A DNA stretch of 64,000 nucleotides from an uncultured Collinsella sp. (GCA_900541715.1 UQLI01000006.1:1-64000), one strand, 5' to 3'; counted from the stretch's first letter, positions 23,870-34,067 are shown. The notes: generated by a model not told the origin, from the letters alone. Program-made: numbers and translations.

Positions 23870-25432
23870 TTATTTGCCGTCGTCGTCCTCGGCTTCTTCT
23901 CTTGCATAGAGCTCCAGCATGCGGCGGCGGTATTCGCGCACGGCGAGCTTGGCGCGCTCCAGGCGGCGACGCTCGCGCGGAGTCAGCTCGGACGGGTCGA
24001 CCTCGTCTCCATAGGTCTTATCGGCAAGCAGGTGCGCAGCGTCCACGATGCGGGCATCGATGTGGCCGCTCGCCGCCTCGGCGGAAAGACGCTCGGCAAT
24101 CGTATCGAGCGTAGGCAGGCCCTCGAATACGCGACCGTGACCATGCGAGGTCAGCAGCTCGTGCTCGCGTGCGAGCAGGCTCGCCAAATCGTGATGGGCA
24201 CGCAGGATGTCGAACGCATCGGATGGATGCTCGGCAACCTCTGCCACGGCGGCGACCGGCGCGGCGTCGACCACGCGGTAAAAGAGCTGCGCGAGCAATG
24301 GCATCAAGAACACCGTAATGGCACCGGCGGCAACCATGACCGACGCAATATCTTGTGACAGCGCGCCCGCGTTGACGGCAACGCTCGTCACGGCAACGAT
24401 GATCGGCAGGGCCGTGGTGCAGTACAGAGCCACGGTAATGCGACCATACGCCGACACATCGCGCGTCGCGGGACAAATGCCCATAGAGATGAGAATGGGC
24501 ACGGCACGAATAATCAGCAACGCCACGATAAAACCCGCGAGCAAGCCCGGGCGCGACGCCACGGCCGTCAGATCGATCTTTGCGCCCGATACGGTAAAGA
24601 ACACCGGAATCAAAAAGCCGTAGGCCAGGCCGTCGAGCTTGGTCTCGAGCGTATGGTTGCCCTCGGGGATGATATAGCGCAGGACAAAGCCGGCGGCAAA
24701 AGAACCCAACACGATGTCGAGATCAAAGACAGCCGAGAACGCCACGAGCGTGACCAGGATGAGCACCGTCAGGCGCACGAAGGTCTGCGACGTGGTATCG
24801 GCGCGTTCCTCGACAAACGCAAAGAAGCGGCTGCCGACGCGCTTGGAGCGGCTCGGGACCACGGCCAGCAACACGCAGACCACCGCAAACAAGCCAAGGA
24901 TTACAAGCGTTTGGATGCCGGTGCGGGCAGACAGCAGCACCGACATGGCGAGCACGGGACCGAGCTCGCCCCAAGTGCCATACGCGAGAATCGAGTCGCC
25001 CACACGCGTGCCGGTGAGCGAGCGCTCGCGCATGATGGGCACAAGCGTACCGAGCGCCGTGGAAGTAAGGGCAAGCGTCACGGCGATACCGTCGAAATGA
25101 CTGACCGAGAACCACGGGGTAAAGCGCACGGCAAGCCAGGCGATACCAAACGTGACGACCCACGTCGCCAAGCCGTAGCGCCCCTCCACACCCGTGATGC
25201 TCTTGGGGTCGATCTCAAAGCCGGCAAGCAGGAACAAAAAGGCCAGGCCGAGCTCGGACACGAGCGAGACCTCGGCATCTACATGGATAATGTCGAGCAT
25301 ATGGGGTCCCAGCACCGCGCCAAACACGAGCAAAAAGACCGTCTCGGGAACGGGTTTCCCGGGGATCGCCGAGGCGATGAAGGGGCTTGCAAAGGCCACG
25401 AGCGCGATGATGGCGAGTGAAACGAATGCCAT
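23870..25432 (-). CDS. Cation:proton antiporter, CPA2/Kef type
   Basis: This 520-residue membrane protein has about twelve hydrophobic helices and CPA2 features: an N-terminal PETVFLLVFGAVLGPHMLD, ELGLAFLFLLAGFEIDPKSI, and the unwound-helix region STALGTLVPIMRE and YGTWGELGPVLAM. It would exchange potassium or sodium for protons. The C-terminal about 130 residues are cytoplasmic, charged and helical (RERRRLERAKLAVREYRRRM) with no RCK/TrkA-N domain recognised. AAAGGC precedes the ATG. It is divergent from purL. Confidence 0.88.
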   Translation of the reverse strand: MAFVSLAIIALVAFASPFIASAIPGKPVPETVFLLVFGAVLGPHMLDIIHVDAEVSLVSELGLAFLFLLAGFEIDPKSITGVEGRYGLATWVVTFGIAWLAVRFTPWFSVSHFDGIAVTLALTSTALGTLVPIMRERSLTGTRVGDSILAYGTWGELGPVLAMSVLLSARTGIQTLVILGLFAVVCVLLAVVPSRSKRVGSRFFAFVEERADTTSQTFVRLTVLILVTLVAFSAVFDLDIVLGSFAAGFVLRYIIPEGNHTLETKLDGLAYGFLIPVFFTVSGAKIDLTAVASRPGLLAGFIVALLIIRAVPILISMGICPATRDVSAYGRITVALYCTTALPIIVAVTSVAVNAGALSQDIASVMVAAGAITVFLMPLLAQLFYRVVDAAPVAAVAEVAEHPSDAFDILRAHHDLASLLAREHELLTSHGHGRVFEGLPTLDTIAERLSAEAASGHIDARIVDAAHLLADKTYGDEVDPSELTPRERRRLERAKLAVREYRRRMLELYAREEAEDDDGK

Positions 25433-25616
25433 GTGATGCCTTTCTCTTGTTTGCGCTTCACTGTAGCACCCTCGCCGTCCTCAACGCGCCGCGAGCTGTC
25501 GTATCATAGTGAGGTTTACAAACATGTGGCTCAAGGCGACCGCGAGGCTTGCCCCGCAAACCGACCGCTGCCGCATACCGTACCGTACGCCCAACCGATC
25601 AGGAAGGCAGGAACCA

Positions 25617-28600
25617 ATGGTCTCTCGTATCTACGTGGAGAAGAAACCCGGGTTCGACGTCGAGGCTCAGCAGCTCAAGGGCGAGCTGACCGAAATTCTC
25701 GGCATCAAGGGCATCGAGGCCCTGAGGATCATCAACCGCTACGACGTCGAGGGCATCGACGAGGAGCTTTTCCGCTCCTGCGTGCCGACCGTCTTTAGCG
25801 AGCCCCAGGTCGATGTGACCTACGACGAGCTCCCCGCAAGCGATGGCGCCGTCTTTGCCGTCGAATTCCTGCCTGGCCAGTTTGACCAGCGCGCCGACTC
25901 CGCCAGCGAGTGCGTGCAGCTCATCAGCCAGGGCGAGCGCCCCGCCGTGCGCTCCGCCAAGGTCTATATGATCTCGGGCACTCTGGACGAAGACGCCATC
26001 GGGGCCATCAAGCACTACGTGGTGAACCCCGTCGAGGCGCGCATCGCCTCGCTCGACCTGCCCGAGACGCTGTACATGGAGACCCCCGAGCCTGCGCCCG
26101 TCGAGGTGCTCGATGGCTTCCGCGAGCTCGACGAGGCCGGCCTTGCCGCCTTTATCGCCGATCGCGGTCTTGCCATGGACGAGGCGGACATCGCCTTCTG
26201 CCAGCAGTACTTCCGCGATGAGGATCGCGACCCCACCATCACCGAGATCCGCGTGATCGACACCTATTGGTCCGACCACTGCCGCCACACCACCTTCGGC
26301 ACCGTCCTGGATGACGTGACGATCGACGACGCCGTGGTGCAGCAGGCCTTCGACCGCTACATGGAGATGCGCCACGAGCTCGGTCGCGACGCCAAGCCCG
26401 TCTGCCTCATGGACATGGGCACCATCGGCGCCAAATACCTCAAGAAGACCGGCGTCATGACCGATGTCGACGAATCCGAGGAGATCAACGCCTGCACCGT
26501 CAAGGTGAAGGTCGATGTCGATGGTGAGGACCAGGACTGGCTGTTCCTGTTTAAGAACGAGACCCACAACCACCCGACCGAAATCGAGCCCTTCGGCGGT
26601 GCCGCCACCTGCGTGGGCGGCGCCATCCGCGACCCGCTTTCGGGCCGCAGCTACGTGTACCAGGCCATGCGTGTCACCGGCGCCGGCGACCCCACCGTCC
26701 CCGTGTCCGAGACGCTCGAGGGCAAGCTGCCGCAGCGCAAGCTCGTAACCACCGCTGCCGCCGGCTACTCCAGCTACGGCAACCAGATCGGCCTTGCCAC
26801 CGGCCAGGTCAACGAACTCTATCACCCCGGCTACGTAGCCAAGCGCATGGAGGTCGGCGCCGTCGTGGGCGCTACCCCGGCAAACCACGTGCGCCGCGAG
26901 TGCCCCGCCCCCACCGACAAGATCATCCTGCTGGGCGGCCGCACCGGCCGTGACGGCATCGGCGGTGCCACCGGCTCCTCCAAGACCCAGAACACCGAGT
27001 CCATCGAGACCTCGGGCGCCGAGGTCCAGAAGGGCAACGCCCCGGTCGAGCGTAAGCTGCAGCGTCTGTTCCGCCGCGGCGACGCCTGCCGCCTGATCAA
27101 GCGCTGCAACGACTTTGGCGCCGGCGGCGTCTCGGTCGCCGTAGGCGAGCTTGCCGACGGCCTGTATGTCGACCTTGATACCGTGACCAAGAAGTACGAC
27201 GGCCTGGACGGCACCGAACTCGCTATTTCCGAGTCCCAGGAGCGTATGGCCTGCGCCGTCGCCGACAGTGACGTCGAGGAGTTCATGGGCTACGCCGCCG
27301 AGGAAAACCTGGAGGCGACCGTTATCGCCGAGGTTACCGCCGAGCCGCGCATGCGCATGGCCTGGAACGGCGTCGCCATCGTCGACCTATCCCGCGAGTT
27401 CCTCAACTCCAACGGCGCGCCCAAGCACCAGGTCGCCCACGTGTGCGCCCGCAGCGTGTGGCAGCCCAGCTGGGCCGGCACCACGCTTGCCGAGCGCATG
27501 ACCTCGCTTGTCACCGACCTCAACGTCGCCTCCAACAAGGGCCTTTCTGAGCGCTTCGACTCCACCATCGGCGCCGCGACCGTGCTCATGCCCTTTGGCG
27601 GCAAGACGCAGCTCACCCCAAGCTCGGCCATGGTCGCCAAGTTCCCCGTGGACGGCGAGACCACCACGGCGAGTGCCATGGCATGGGGCTTCAACCCCTA
27701 TCTGATGGAGGCCGACCAGTTTGCGGGCGCCTACCTGTCCGTGGTCGAGTCCATCGCCAAGCTCGTGGCTGCCGGCTTTGAGCACAAGCGCGCCTATCTC
27801 TCCTTCCAGGAGTACTTCGAGCGTCTGCGCACCGAGGCCGAGCGCTGGGGCAAGCCCACGGCAGCCGTCCTGGGCGCCCTCATGGCCCAAGTCGACCTGG
27901 GTGCCGGCGCCATCGGTGGCAAGGATTCCATGAGCGGCTCGTTTGAGGACGAGGCCGGCGAGCTCAACGTTCCGCCGACTCTGATCAGCTTCGCTGTGGC
28001 CGTGGGCCGCGCGGCGCGCGCCGTCTCCCCTGAGTTCAAGGGCCTGACGCACCGCGTCGTCCGCATCGCCCCCGCCACCTACGGCGAGGACTACCGCCCC
28101 GATGCTCAGCAGCTGCTCGCCGCGTTTGACGCCGTCGAGGCGCTCACTGCTACCGGCGACGCCCTGGCCGTCTCCACGCCCGGCTACGGCTGCGGCGCCG
28201 AGAGCCTTTTTAAGATGTGCGTCGGCAACCAGATCGGTATCGAGCTTGCCGAGGACGTGGACGTGGAGAGCCTCTTCACCCCGCTCTACGGCAGCTTTAT
28301 CGTCGAGCTCGCCGAGGACGCCGAGCTACCCGAGGTCGCCGACGGCGTTGTCGTCGAGCCCCTGGGTACCACCGTCGAGGGCTATGTCATCGACACCGGC
28401 TCCGAGGTCATCGAGCTCGCCAAGCTCCAGGAGGCCTGGGAGAGCGGCATCGAGGGCGTCTTCACCTACCGCAGCGCCGGCGAGACCCCCGAGGTCGAGA
28501 CCATCGACTTCCGCGCCAAGGATATCCACGTGTACGGCGGCGCCAAGATCGCCCGCCCGCGCGTGATCATCCCCGTGTTCCCCGGCAACAACTGCGAGTA

Positions 28601-29363
28601 CGACAGCGCCCGCGCCTTCCGTGCCGCCGGTGCCGAGGCCGACACCTTCGTGATCAACAACCTCACGCCCGAGGCCGTCGCCGAGAGCACCCACGAGCTT
28701 GCCCGCCGCATCCGTACAAGCCAGATCGTTATGATCCCCGGCGGCTTCTCGGGCGGCGACGAGCCCGACGGCTCTGCCAAGTTCATCACGGCGTTCTTCC
28801 GCGCTCCCGAGGTCACCGAGGCAGTCCGCGACCTGCTCAAGGCCCGCGATGGCCTGATGCTGGGCATCTGCAACGGCTTCCAGGCCCTGATCAAGCTCGG
28901 CCTGGTGCCCTACGGCGACATCGTCGACGCCACGCCCGATGCGCCCACGTTGACGTTCAACACCATCGGTCGCCACCAGAGCCGTCTGGTGCGCACCCGC
29001 ATCTCGTCCAACCTGTCCCCGTGGCTGTCGCAGTGCAGCCTGGACGACCCCTACACCGTCGCCATCAGTCACGGCGAGGGCCGCTTCGTCGCTAACGACG
29101 AGGTGCTCGCCCAGCTTATCGCCAACGGCCAGGTCGCCACGCAGTACGTGGGCGAGGACGGCAAGCCCAGCATGGATCTTTCCGTCAACCCCAACGGCTC
29201 CGCACTCGCCATCGAGGGCATCACGAGCCCCGACGGCCGCGTCCTGGGCAAGATGGGCCACGCCGAGCGTCGCGGCGACAACCTGTACCGCAACGTACCC
29301 GAGCATGTCCCCGGCGATAAGTTCATGCCGATCTTTGAGAGCGGCGTGGCCTACTTCGCTTAA
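25617..29363 (+). CDS. purL: Phosphoribosylformylglycinamidine synthase, single-chain PurL with glutaminase domain
   Basis: This enzyme converts FGAR and glutamine to FGAM with ATP in purine synthesis. The 1248-residue protein is the large type: a PurS-like N-terminus, two AIR-synthase-like halves (NETHNHPTEIEPFGGAATCVGG, GGKDSMSGSF) and a C-terminal class I glutaminase with Cys in LGICNGFQALIKLG and His in GHAERRGDNLYRN. The frame opens at 25509, but MVSRIYVEKKPGF at 25617, preceded by AGGAAGGCAGGA, is the natural start. An intrinsic terminator follows. No purine riboswitch was recognised upstream. Confidence 0.96.
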   Translation: MVSRIYVEKKPGFDVEAQQLKGELTEILGIKGIEALRIINRYDVEGIDEELFRSCVPTVFSEPQVDVTYDELPASDGAVFAVEFLPGQFDQRADSASECVQLISQGERPAVRSAKVYMISGTLDEDAIGAIKHYVVNPVEARIASLDLPETLYMETPEPAPVEVLDGFRELDEAGLAAFIADRGLAMDEADIAFCQQYFRDEDRDPTITEIRVIDTYWSDHCRHTTFGTVLDDVTIDDAVVQQAFDRYMEMRHELGRDAKPVCLMDMGTIGAKYLKKTGVMTDVDESEEINACTVKVKVDVDGEDQDWLFLFKNETHNHPTEIEPFGGAATCVGGAIRDPLSGRSYVYQAMRVTGAGDPTVPVSETLEGKLPQRKLVTTAAAGYSSYGNQIGLATGQVNELYHPGYVAKRMEVGAVVGATPANHVRRECPAPTDKIILLGGRTGRDGIGGATGSSKTQNTESIETSGAEVQKGNAPVERKLQRLFRRGDACRLIKRCNDFGAGGVSVAVGELADGLYVDLDTVTKKYDGLDGTELAISESQERMACAVADSDVEEFMGYAAEENLEATVIAEVTAEPRMRMAWNGVAIVDLSREFLNSNGAPKHQVAHVCARSVWQPSWAGTTLAERMTSLVTDLNVASNKGLSERFDSTIGAATVLMPFGGKTQLTPSSAMVAKFPVDGETTTASAMAWGFNPYLMEADQFAGAYLSVVESIAKLVAAGFEHKRAYLSFQEYFERLRTEAERWGKPTAAVLGALMAQVDLGAGAIGGKDSMSGSFEDEAGELNVPPTLISFAVAVGRAARAVSPEFKGLTHRVVRIAPATYGEDYRPDAQQLLAAFDAVEALTATGDALAVSTPGYGCGAESLFKMCVGNQIGIELAEDVDVESLFTPLYGSFIVELAEDAELPEVADGVVVEPLGTTVEGYVIDTGSEVIELAKLQEAWESGIEGVFTYRSAGETPEVETIDFRAKDIHVYGGAKIARPRVIIPVFPGNNCEYDSARAFRAAGAEADTFVINNLTPEAVAESTHELARRIRTSQIVMIPGGFSGGDEPDGSAKFITAFFRAPEVTEAVRDLLKARDGLMLGICNGFQALIKLGLVPYGDIVDATPDAPTLTFNTIGRHQSRLVRTRISSNLSPWLSQCSLDDPYTVAISHGEGRFVANDEVLAQLIANGQVATQYVGEDGKPSMDLSVNPNGSALAIEGITSPDGRVLGKMGHAERRGDNLYRNVPEHVPGDKFMPIFESGVAYFA

Positions 29364-29400
29364 ACCTTTCCCATCGGGTACAATCCCCTCGGGTAACAAC

Positions 29401-29437
29401 ACCCGCCACCGACACATCCGGTGGCGGGTTCTTTTTT
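29401..29437 (+). terminator. Intrinsic terminator of purL
   Basis: An 11-bp stem ACCCGCCACCG/CGGTGGCGGGT with a 7-nt loop is followed by TTCTTTTTT. It lies 37 nt beyond the purL stop and just upstream of the next gene's ribosome-binding site. Confidence 0.93.
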
Positions 29438-29462
29438 GCTTCGCGCATACAGGAAGGACATC

Positions 29463-30398
29463 ATGGAAAGCCGCAAGCCGTATCTCGCCACCCTGCCCGG
29501 ACTCATCCTGGGCTGCCTCGTCTGCTGCGCGCTCTGGGGATCGGCTTTTCCCTGCATCAAGATCGGCTACGGCCTCTTTGGCATTCCCGCACACGACAGC
29601 GCCTCGCAGCTGCTCTTCGCGGGTCTGCGCTTCACCCTTGCCGGCATGCTGGTCATTGTTGGCATGAGCGCAGCCCAGCGCCGTCCGCTCGTTCCGCAAG
29701 CGCGCGACATCAAGCCCATCCTCACGTTGTCGCTCTTCCAGACTATCGGGCAGTACTTCTTTTTCTATCTGGGCCTCTCGTGCGCCAGCGCCATGTCGAG
29801 CTCCATCATCGAGGCCAGCGCCAACTTCCTCGCAATCCTCTTTGCCGCCCTGGCTTTTCACACCGAGAAGCTCAATACGGCCAAGGTGCTTGGCTGTGCG
29901 CTGGGCTTTGCCGGCGTCGCGCTCGTCAACCTCTCGGGCGCAGATGGCACCTTTGGCTTCAGGCTCGATGGCGAGTGCTTTATCCTAGCCTCCACTGTCG
30001 CGGGTGCTCTTTCGACCTGCCTGATCGGCATCTTCTCGCGCAAGCACGACGGCGTCTTGCTTGCCGGGTGGCAGTTCTTGGTCGGCGGCCTGGTCCTCAC
30101 CGCCATCGGCTTTTTGATGGGTGGCGCGCTCTCCCCCACCGCAATCATCCCCGCCATCGCACTCATTATCTATATGGCACTCATTTCCGCCGTCGCGTAC
30201 TCGCTATGGTCGCGTCTGCTTGCCGTCAACCCCGTCAGCCGTGTGTCGGTCTTTGGCTTTATGAATCCAGTCTTTGGCGTACTGTTGAGCGCTCTGCTGC
30301 TCGGCGAGGGCGCTGGCACGAGCCCTGTTACCGTACTTGTTGCCCTGCTGTTGGTCTGCGGCGGCATCATCATCGTCAACAGGCCCAAAAAGGTCTAA
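29463..30398 (+). CDS. DMT superfamily (EamA) transporter
   Basis: This 311-residue membrane protein has ten predicted helices in two EamA repeats: the first includes CALWGSAFPCIKIGYG and YLGLSCASAMSSSIIEASANFLAILFAALAF, the second AYSLWSRLLAVNPVSRVSVFGFMNPVFGVLLSALLLGE. Members export metabolites or amino acids; the substrate is not readable. The start at 29463 has AGGAAGGA four bases upstream; an earlier in-frame ATG at 29421 lies in the purL terminator and is rejected. A bulged GC hairpin with T tract terminates it. Confidence 0.88.
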   Translation: MESRKPYLATLPGLILGCLVCCALWGSAFPCIKIGYGLFGIPAHDSASQLLFAGLRFTLAGMLVIVGMSAAQRRPLVPQARDIKPILTLSLFQTIGQYFFFYLGLSCASAMSSSIIEASANFLAILFAALAFHTEKLNTAKVLGCALGFAGVALVNLSGADGTFGFRLDGECFILASTVAGALSTCLIGIFSRKHDGVLLAGWQFLVGGLVLTAIGFLMGGALSPTAIIPAIALIIYMALISAVAYSLWSRLLAVNPVSRVSVFGFMNPVFGVLLSALLLGEGAGTSPVTVLVALLLVCGGIIIVNRPKKV

Positions 30399-30465
30399 CG
30401 AACTACCCCTATTTAGCAGAGGGGGTTCACATGCTTTAGCTTAATGGAGTACATCGGAGAGCCGA

Positions 30466-30498
30466 GGGCCGCCACGCCCGCCAGCGTGCGCCCTTTTT
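30466..30498 (+). terminator. Intrinsic terminator of the DMT transporter gene
   Basis: A bulged GC stem (30466-30477 with 30484-30493) and 6-nt loop are followed by five T at 30494-30498. It sits exactly between the DMT transporter and the convergent diguanylate cyclase remnant. Confidence 0.65.
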
Positions 30499-31681
30499 CT
30501 AGCGTATCTGGGCCCCGGCTTTCTTCTTCTCGCGCTTTACGCGGTAGAGCTCCGCGTCGGCAGCACGAAGCAAGTCTTGCCAGGTATCGACGCCATCACC
30601 GACCCGTGCGTAGCCGATGGACATCCGCAACAGATACGGAACCTCGGCGCGCGAGCTCATCGTTGATTGTCGCACACAGATGCATGATATCCTGTTCCGC
30701 CACTGCCTTTTGGAGCACCACGAACTCATCGCCACCATAACGTGCGATAAAGCCGCCAGACGCCGAGCAGACTTCTTTGAGCGCAGCGGATATGACCTGA
30801 AGAGCGTGGTCGCCCTCCACATGCCCATAGCGATCGTTAATCTGCTTAAAGCCGTCGGCGTCCATCATAAGCAGATATACATCTTCGGCCTGATCCACAT
30901 TTGAGAAGAGCGACAGCATATAGGTCTCAAAACGGTTGCGATTGTTAAGTCCAGTCAACGGGTCGGTCGAGATGAGCTGCTCCTGGTAGATGATGTAGAG
31001 CAGCAACATGCTAATCATTATGCCGACACAAAGGCCGGGCACCGAGTATACGACCTGAAAGGTACCGCCCACCAGGGCCGGAATGGCGAAAAATGCCAAG
31101 GTTCGATAGATGGCCTTCGTCTGCAGGCTCTCGACCCTGCGAGATTGCACAAATGCATGCAGGGACGTATGTATAACGTAACAGTAGCTGACGATGGGCT
31201 GGATCATATAGGCAAAGCCGCGACGATACACGCCCTGCGAATCGATATAGAACAGGGCGTGCGTCCAGTAACTGGTAAACGCCAGCACGACCACCAGAGC
31301 CGTAGGCAACGCTACAAGCACCACCCTATAGCGCGAGGTCAAAAGGCGAGAACCCTGCACCGTCTCGGAATAGATAAACCAAATGAGACACGCGATAGCA
31401 AAGAGCGAAAACGAAACCGCGTTGGAAATCCAGTTGGCAGCAATGCCCAACGTGCCGTCCACACCGTCCGAAAGCGTCCAGATCATATCGAATAATATGT
31501 ACGCGGCAGAGGTGTAGCCAAGCATGCTAAACAATAGCTGCTGGGTGCTCGAGAACAAGGAGCGACGACTTCGCACGGCAAGCCCGATAAGAACAATCAT
31601 GCATAGCACGAATATCTCAATCTTAAGTGCCTTAACCACTAGCGCCATCCCTTCAATACCCAAGTGGTCAGAATCGCCCAA
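30499..31681 (-). pseudogene. Membrane diguanylate cyclase (GGDEF), frameshifted near its C-terminus
   Basis: The N-terminal about 230 residues have roughly seven hydrophobic helices, followed by a GGDEF domain (STDPLTGLNNRNRFE, DADGFKQINDRYGH, ARYGGDEFVVL). The intact catalytic motif would make cyclic di-GMP. The frame hits a stop at 30596, losing the last GGDEF helices. The missing end (RMSIGYARVGDG to the stop at 30499) is present in the +1 frame. The switch lies at a GC dinucleotide run at 30647-30653; one extra GC would restore ELARAEVPYLLRMS. The gene is therefore broken, phase-variable or carries a sequence error. The start is unclear: TTG at 31681, ATG at 31648 or a later GTG. Confidence 0.8.
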
Positions 31682-31740
31682 TTCGAATCAGGGCAATAAA
31701 CACCCCTTAACTCCGCAGGGGTAAAGGGGATAATAGCAGA

Positions 31741-31780
31741 GCGCCCGAACATCACTGCAAAACAGTTTCTGTTCGGGCGC
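31741..31780 (-). terminator. Hairpin downstream of the KdgT-type permease
   Basis: A 10-bp stem GCGCCCGAAC/GTTCGGGCGC (31741-31750 with 31771-31780), with a nested AACAG/CTGTT, lies 50 nt past the permease stop. The following bases on the minus strand (TCTGCTATTAT) are only moderately T-rich, so terminator activity is probable but not certain. Confidence 0.55.
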
Positions 31781-31829
31781 CCATACGGCGCGAATTGCAC
31801 ACGCCGGCATCATTGATGGGTATCGATTG

Positions 31830-32852
31830 CTACTCGCCATCGATGTCAGTCGCGACGGCCTCCTCGATGGCCTCGACACCGACAGGCGACAGATCCTCCT
31901 TGCCTTGGCAGAACTTCTTGTCGACCCAGCCAGTCAGAATCGGAGCCATGATCGCCGTGATGATAACGGCGGTGGCGATCTGAGCGTACGCGGTGGGCGC
32001 AAGCTCGGCGTAGCGCGGTGCGACCTCGGCGAGGGCAACCGGTGTGGTCATAGCCGTGCCGGCAATGGTGGAGCAAGCCACAGCGGCCTTGCCATTGCCG
32101 CCGCACAGACGCTCGAACGCAAAGGTGATGGGACCGACGACAAACAGCGTGACAAGGCCCAGCAAGATGCCGGAAATACCGCCGGTGATAAAGCTCGACA
32201 GGCTCATGGACGCACCGAGCTGAAATCCGATGACGGCAATCGCGGGATTGGCACCGGGAACCAGCAAGTTCTTGATAAACGGGAACAGGTTGCCCAGAAC
32301 CATGCCAATAACGAGTGGCAAGATGGAGCCGATAATGGTGCCAATGGGAATGTTGGCGAGGCCGGAAACACCGAGGATGATCATCGTGACGGCGGGGCCA
32401 GCCGTAAAGAACAGGATACCGACGGCGCCCTGCTCGGACTCATCGCCGAACTCGCCCATGATACCCGTATAGAGCGCCATGTTGCAAAACGTGATGCCGC
32501 CGATGATAGACACGGAGCTCAGACCCAGGAAGTTGTCGTTAAAGAAATATGCTACGCCCAGGCCGAGAGCCGCTGCGACGACCAGCTTGGGGATCAGCAC
32601 GACGATACCGGTCTTGATGGCACCCGGCGTGGACTTAAAGCTGATGCCGGCGCCCACAAACAGCAGGATCGCGGCGACGATGGTATTGGAGCCACCGCGG
32701 CAGGCAGCCGTAAAGAAGCCGCCGATCTCAAAAACCTGCGGGCAGAAGGTGTTGAGCAAAAGACCGACGATCATGGGATAGATCATGATGTCGCCCGGGA
32801 TGCGCGGGACCTTGAATTTCTTTTGCTCGTTGGCGGTCGCTTCCTGTGCCAT
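31830..32852 (-). CDS. kdgT: 2-keto-3-deoxygluconate permease (KdgT family)
   Basis: This 340-residue membrane protein has about ten hydrophobic segments and KdgT features: FKVPRIPGDIMIYPMIVGLLLNTF at the N-terminus, FVGAGISFKSTPGAIKTG, GITFCNMALYTGIMGEFG and GTAMTTPVALAEVAPRY. The family imports 2-keto-3-deoxygluconate, a pectin breakdown product, with protons. No KDG kinase, aldolase or pectinase gene is adjacent, so the substrate is inferred from family only. The start at 32852 has GGGGG a few bases upstream; the frame opens at 32882. Confidence 0.85.
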   Translation of the reverse strand: MAQEATANEQKKFKVPRIPGDIMIYPMIVGLLLNTFCPQVFEIGGFFTAACRGGSNTIVAAILLFVGAGISFKSTPGAIKTGIVVLIPKLVVAAALGLGVAYFFNDNFLGLSSVSIIGGITFCNMALYTGIMGEFGDESEQGAVGILFFTAGPAVTMIILGVSGLANIPIGTIIGSILPLVIGMVLGNLFPFIKNLLVPGANPAIAVIGFQLGASMSLSSFITGGISGILLGLVTLFVVGPITFAFERLCGGNGKAAVACSTIAGTAMTTPVALAEVAPRYAELAPTAYAQIATAVIITAIMAPILTGWVDKKFCQGKEDLSPVGVEAIEEAVATDIDGE

Positions 32853-33002
32853 GAAACCCCCATTTCCGCTGACGGGGTACAAAAGCCCACGTCACGCTTT
32901 GCTACAGTAAAGTTTGACCATGGTACCAGAAGAAATAGACCAGCTCGGTGAAAAATTCGACAAGTTGGGATGGAACGAGATTCGGCGCCCGCGACGCCAC
33001 CC

Positions 33003-33326
33003 CTATATAAGGCTCAAGACGATATAGAGTACGATGCCCGAGACGCAGCACCACAGCATCGATTTTGTCTTGACCGCCACGACCACGACGCCGGCGGCCG
33101 CAATCCAGGGAACCAAGGCAGGCCAGAGCCCCGCGTCGAACGCGCCGGGACTCACCAAGTCGTTGGCGACCAGCGCGGCAAAGGCAGCGGGCGGGATATA
33201 GCCCAGGGCCTCGGTAATGCGGGGCGACAGGGTCCGCCCGCGCAAGGCGAACGCCGGCGCGATGCGAAAGAACGCGATAGCAGCCCACGACGACAGCCAC
33301 AGAACCAAGAACTCGTTAACGGGCAT
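33003..33326 (-). CDS. azlD: Branched-chain amino-acid export subunit AzlD
   Basis: This small protein of 107 residues has four hydrophobic helices (FLVLWLSSWAAIAFFRIAPAFAL, IPPAAFAALVANDLV, ALVPWIAAAGVVVVAVKTKS, MLWCCVSGIVLYIVLSLI), the AzlD pattern. It pairs with AzlC to export branched-chain amino acids or analogues. GAGGT seven bases before the ATG at 33326 sets the start. Its first codons overlap the end of azlC by 11 nt, so the two are translationally coupled. Confidence 0.88.
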   Translation of the reverse strand: MPVNEFLVLWLSSWAAIAFFRIAPAFALRGRTLSPRITEALGYIPPAAFAALVANDLVSPGAFDAGLWPALVPWIAAAGVVVVAVKTKSMLWCCVSGIVLYIVLSLI

Positions 33327-34008
33327 CGCGGGCACCTCTTCCGTCAAATACAGCATCGCACGCCAGCGCAATGGTAATGCCGACCACGACGCTTGCCGGC
33401 ACGGCAATATTCACGAGGCCCAAGAACTTGCATACGGCGACGGACACCGCGCCCGAAACCGCCGCGACAACGTTGCCGCGCGACAGCCGCTGCGAAAAGA
33501 GCAGGCAGATAAAGAGCGAGGTGCAGACAAAGGCTGCAATGGCGGTGGGAACATCGACAACGGCGCCGACGATGGCGCCCATCGTACACGATACGCCCCA
33601 TGTTGCGATAAGGATCACATTGAGCACAAAGGACTCGCGCGGGCCCCAATCCTCCCCTTCAACCAACTTGGCAAGCGAGATGCCATATGCCTCCTCGGTA
33701 AGTGTCGCGGCAACAGCCAGCGTCTGACGCTTCGAGGCACCCGTCAGATGCGGCGCGATCGATGCCGAGTAAAGCGCAAAGCGCGAGGAGATGGCAGCGA
33801 CGCTCGCGACGATCGATGCTGCAGGCACGCCCGCCAGCCACAGGTTGCAGATCATAAACTGGCCGCTGCCCGTCACAAACGTGCCGCTCAGAGCAAAGAC
33901 CATCCAGGGCTCCATTCCCGTCTGCCCCATGATCATTCCGCACGGCGCGCCTATTGCAACATAGGTAAGCATCACTGGCCAGACGATTTTAAAGATCCTA
34001 AGGACCAT
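33316..34008 (-). CDS. azlC: Branched-chain amino-acid exporter AzlC family
   Basis: The 230-residue protein has AzlC-type helices and motifs: GAPCGMIMGQTGMEPWMVFALS, GSGQFMICNLWLAGVPA and SSRFALYSASIAPHLTG, then TLTEEAYGISLAK. It would form an efflux pump with AzlD. The frame extends to 34242, but GGGAG four bases before the ATG at 34008 and the family length fix the start. It is divergent from the HD hydrolase gene across a 126-bp region containing an inverted repeat. Confidence 0.9.
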   Translation of the reverse strand: MVLRIFKIVWPVMLTYVAIGAPCGMIMGQTGMEPWMVFALSGTFVTGSGQFMICNLWLAGVPAASIVASVAAISSRFALYSASIAPHLTGASKRQTLAVAATLTEEAYGISLAKLVEGEDWGPRESFVLNVILIATWGVSCTMGAIVGAVVDVPTAIAAFVCTSLFICLLFSQRLSRGNVVAAVSGAVSVAVCKFLGLVNIAVPASVVVGITIALACDAVFDGRGARDAR

Positions 34009-34067
34009 GCCACTCCCATTCTGGTAAGTCGTCTGCAGCGCGCCTCGCAACGCAGCAGAAATATCAA

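Noticed and set aside
25440..25616. Purine riboswitch upstream of purL
   Set aside because: I could not find the conserved three-way-junction and loop sequences of a purine riboswitch.
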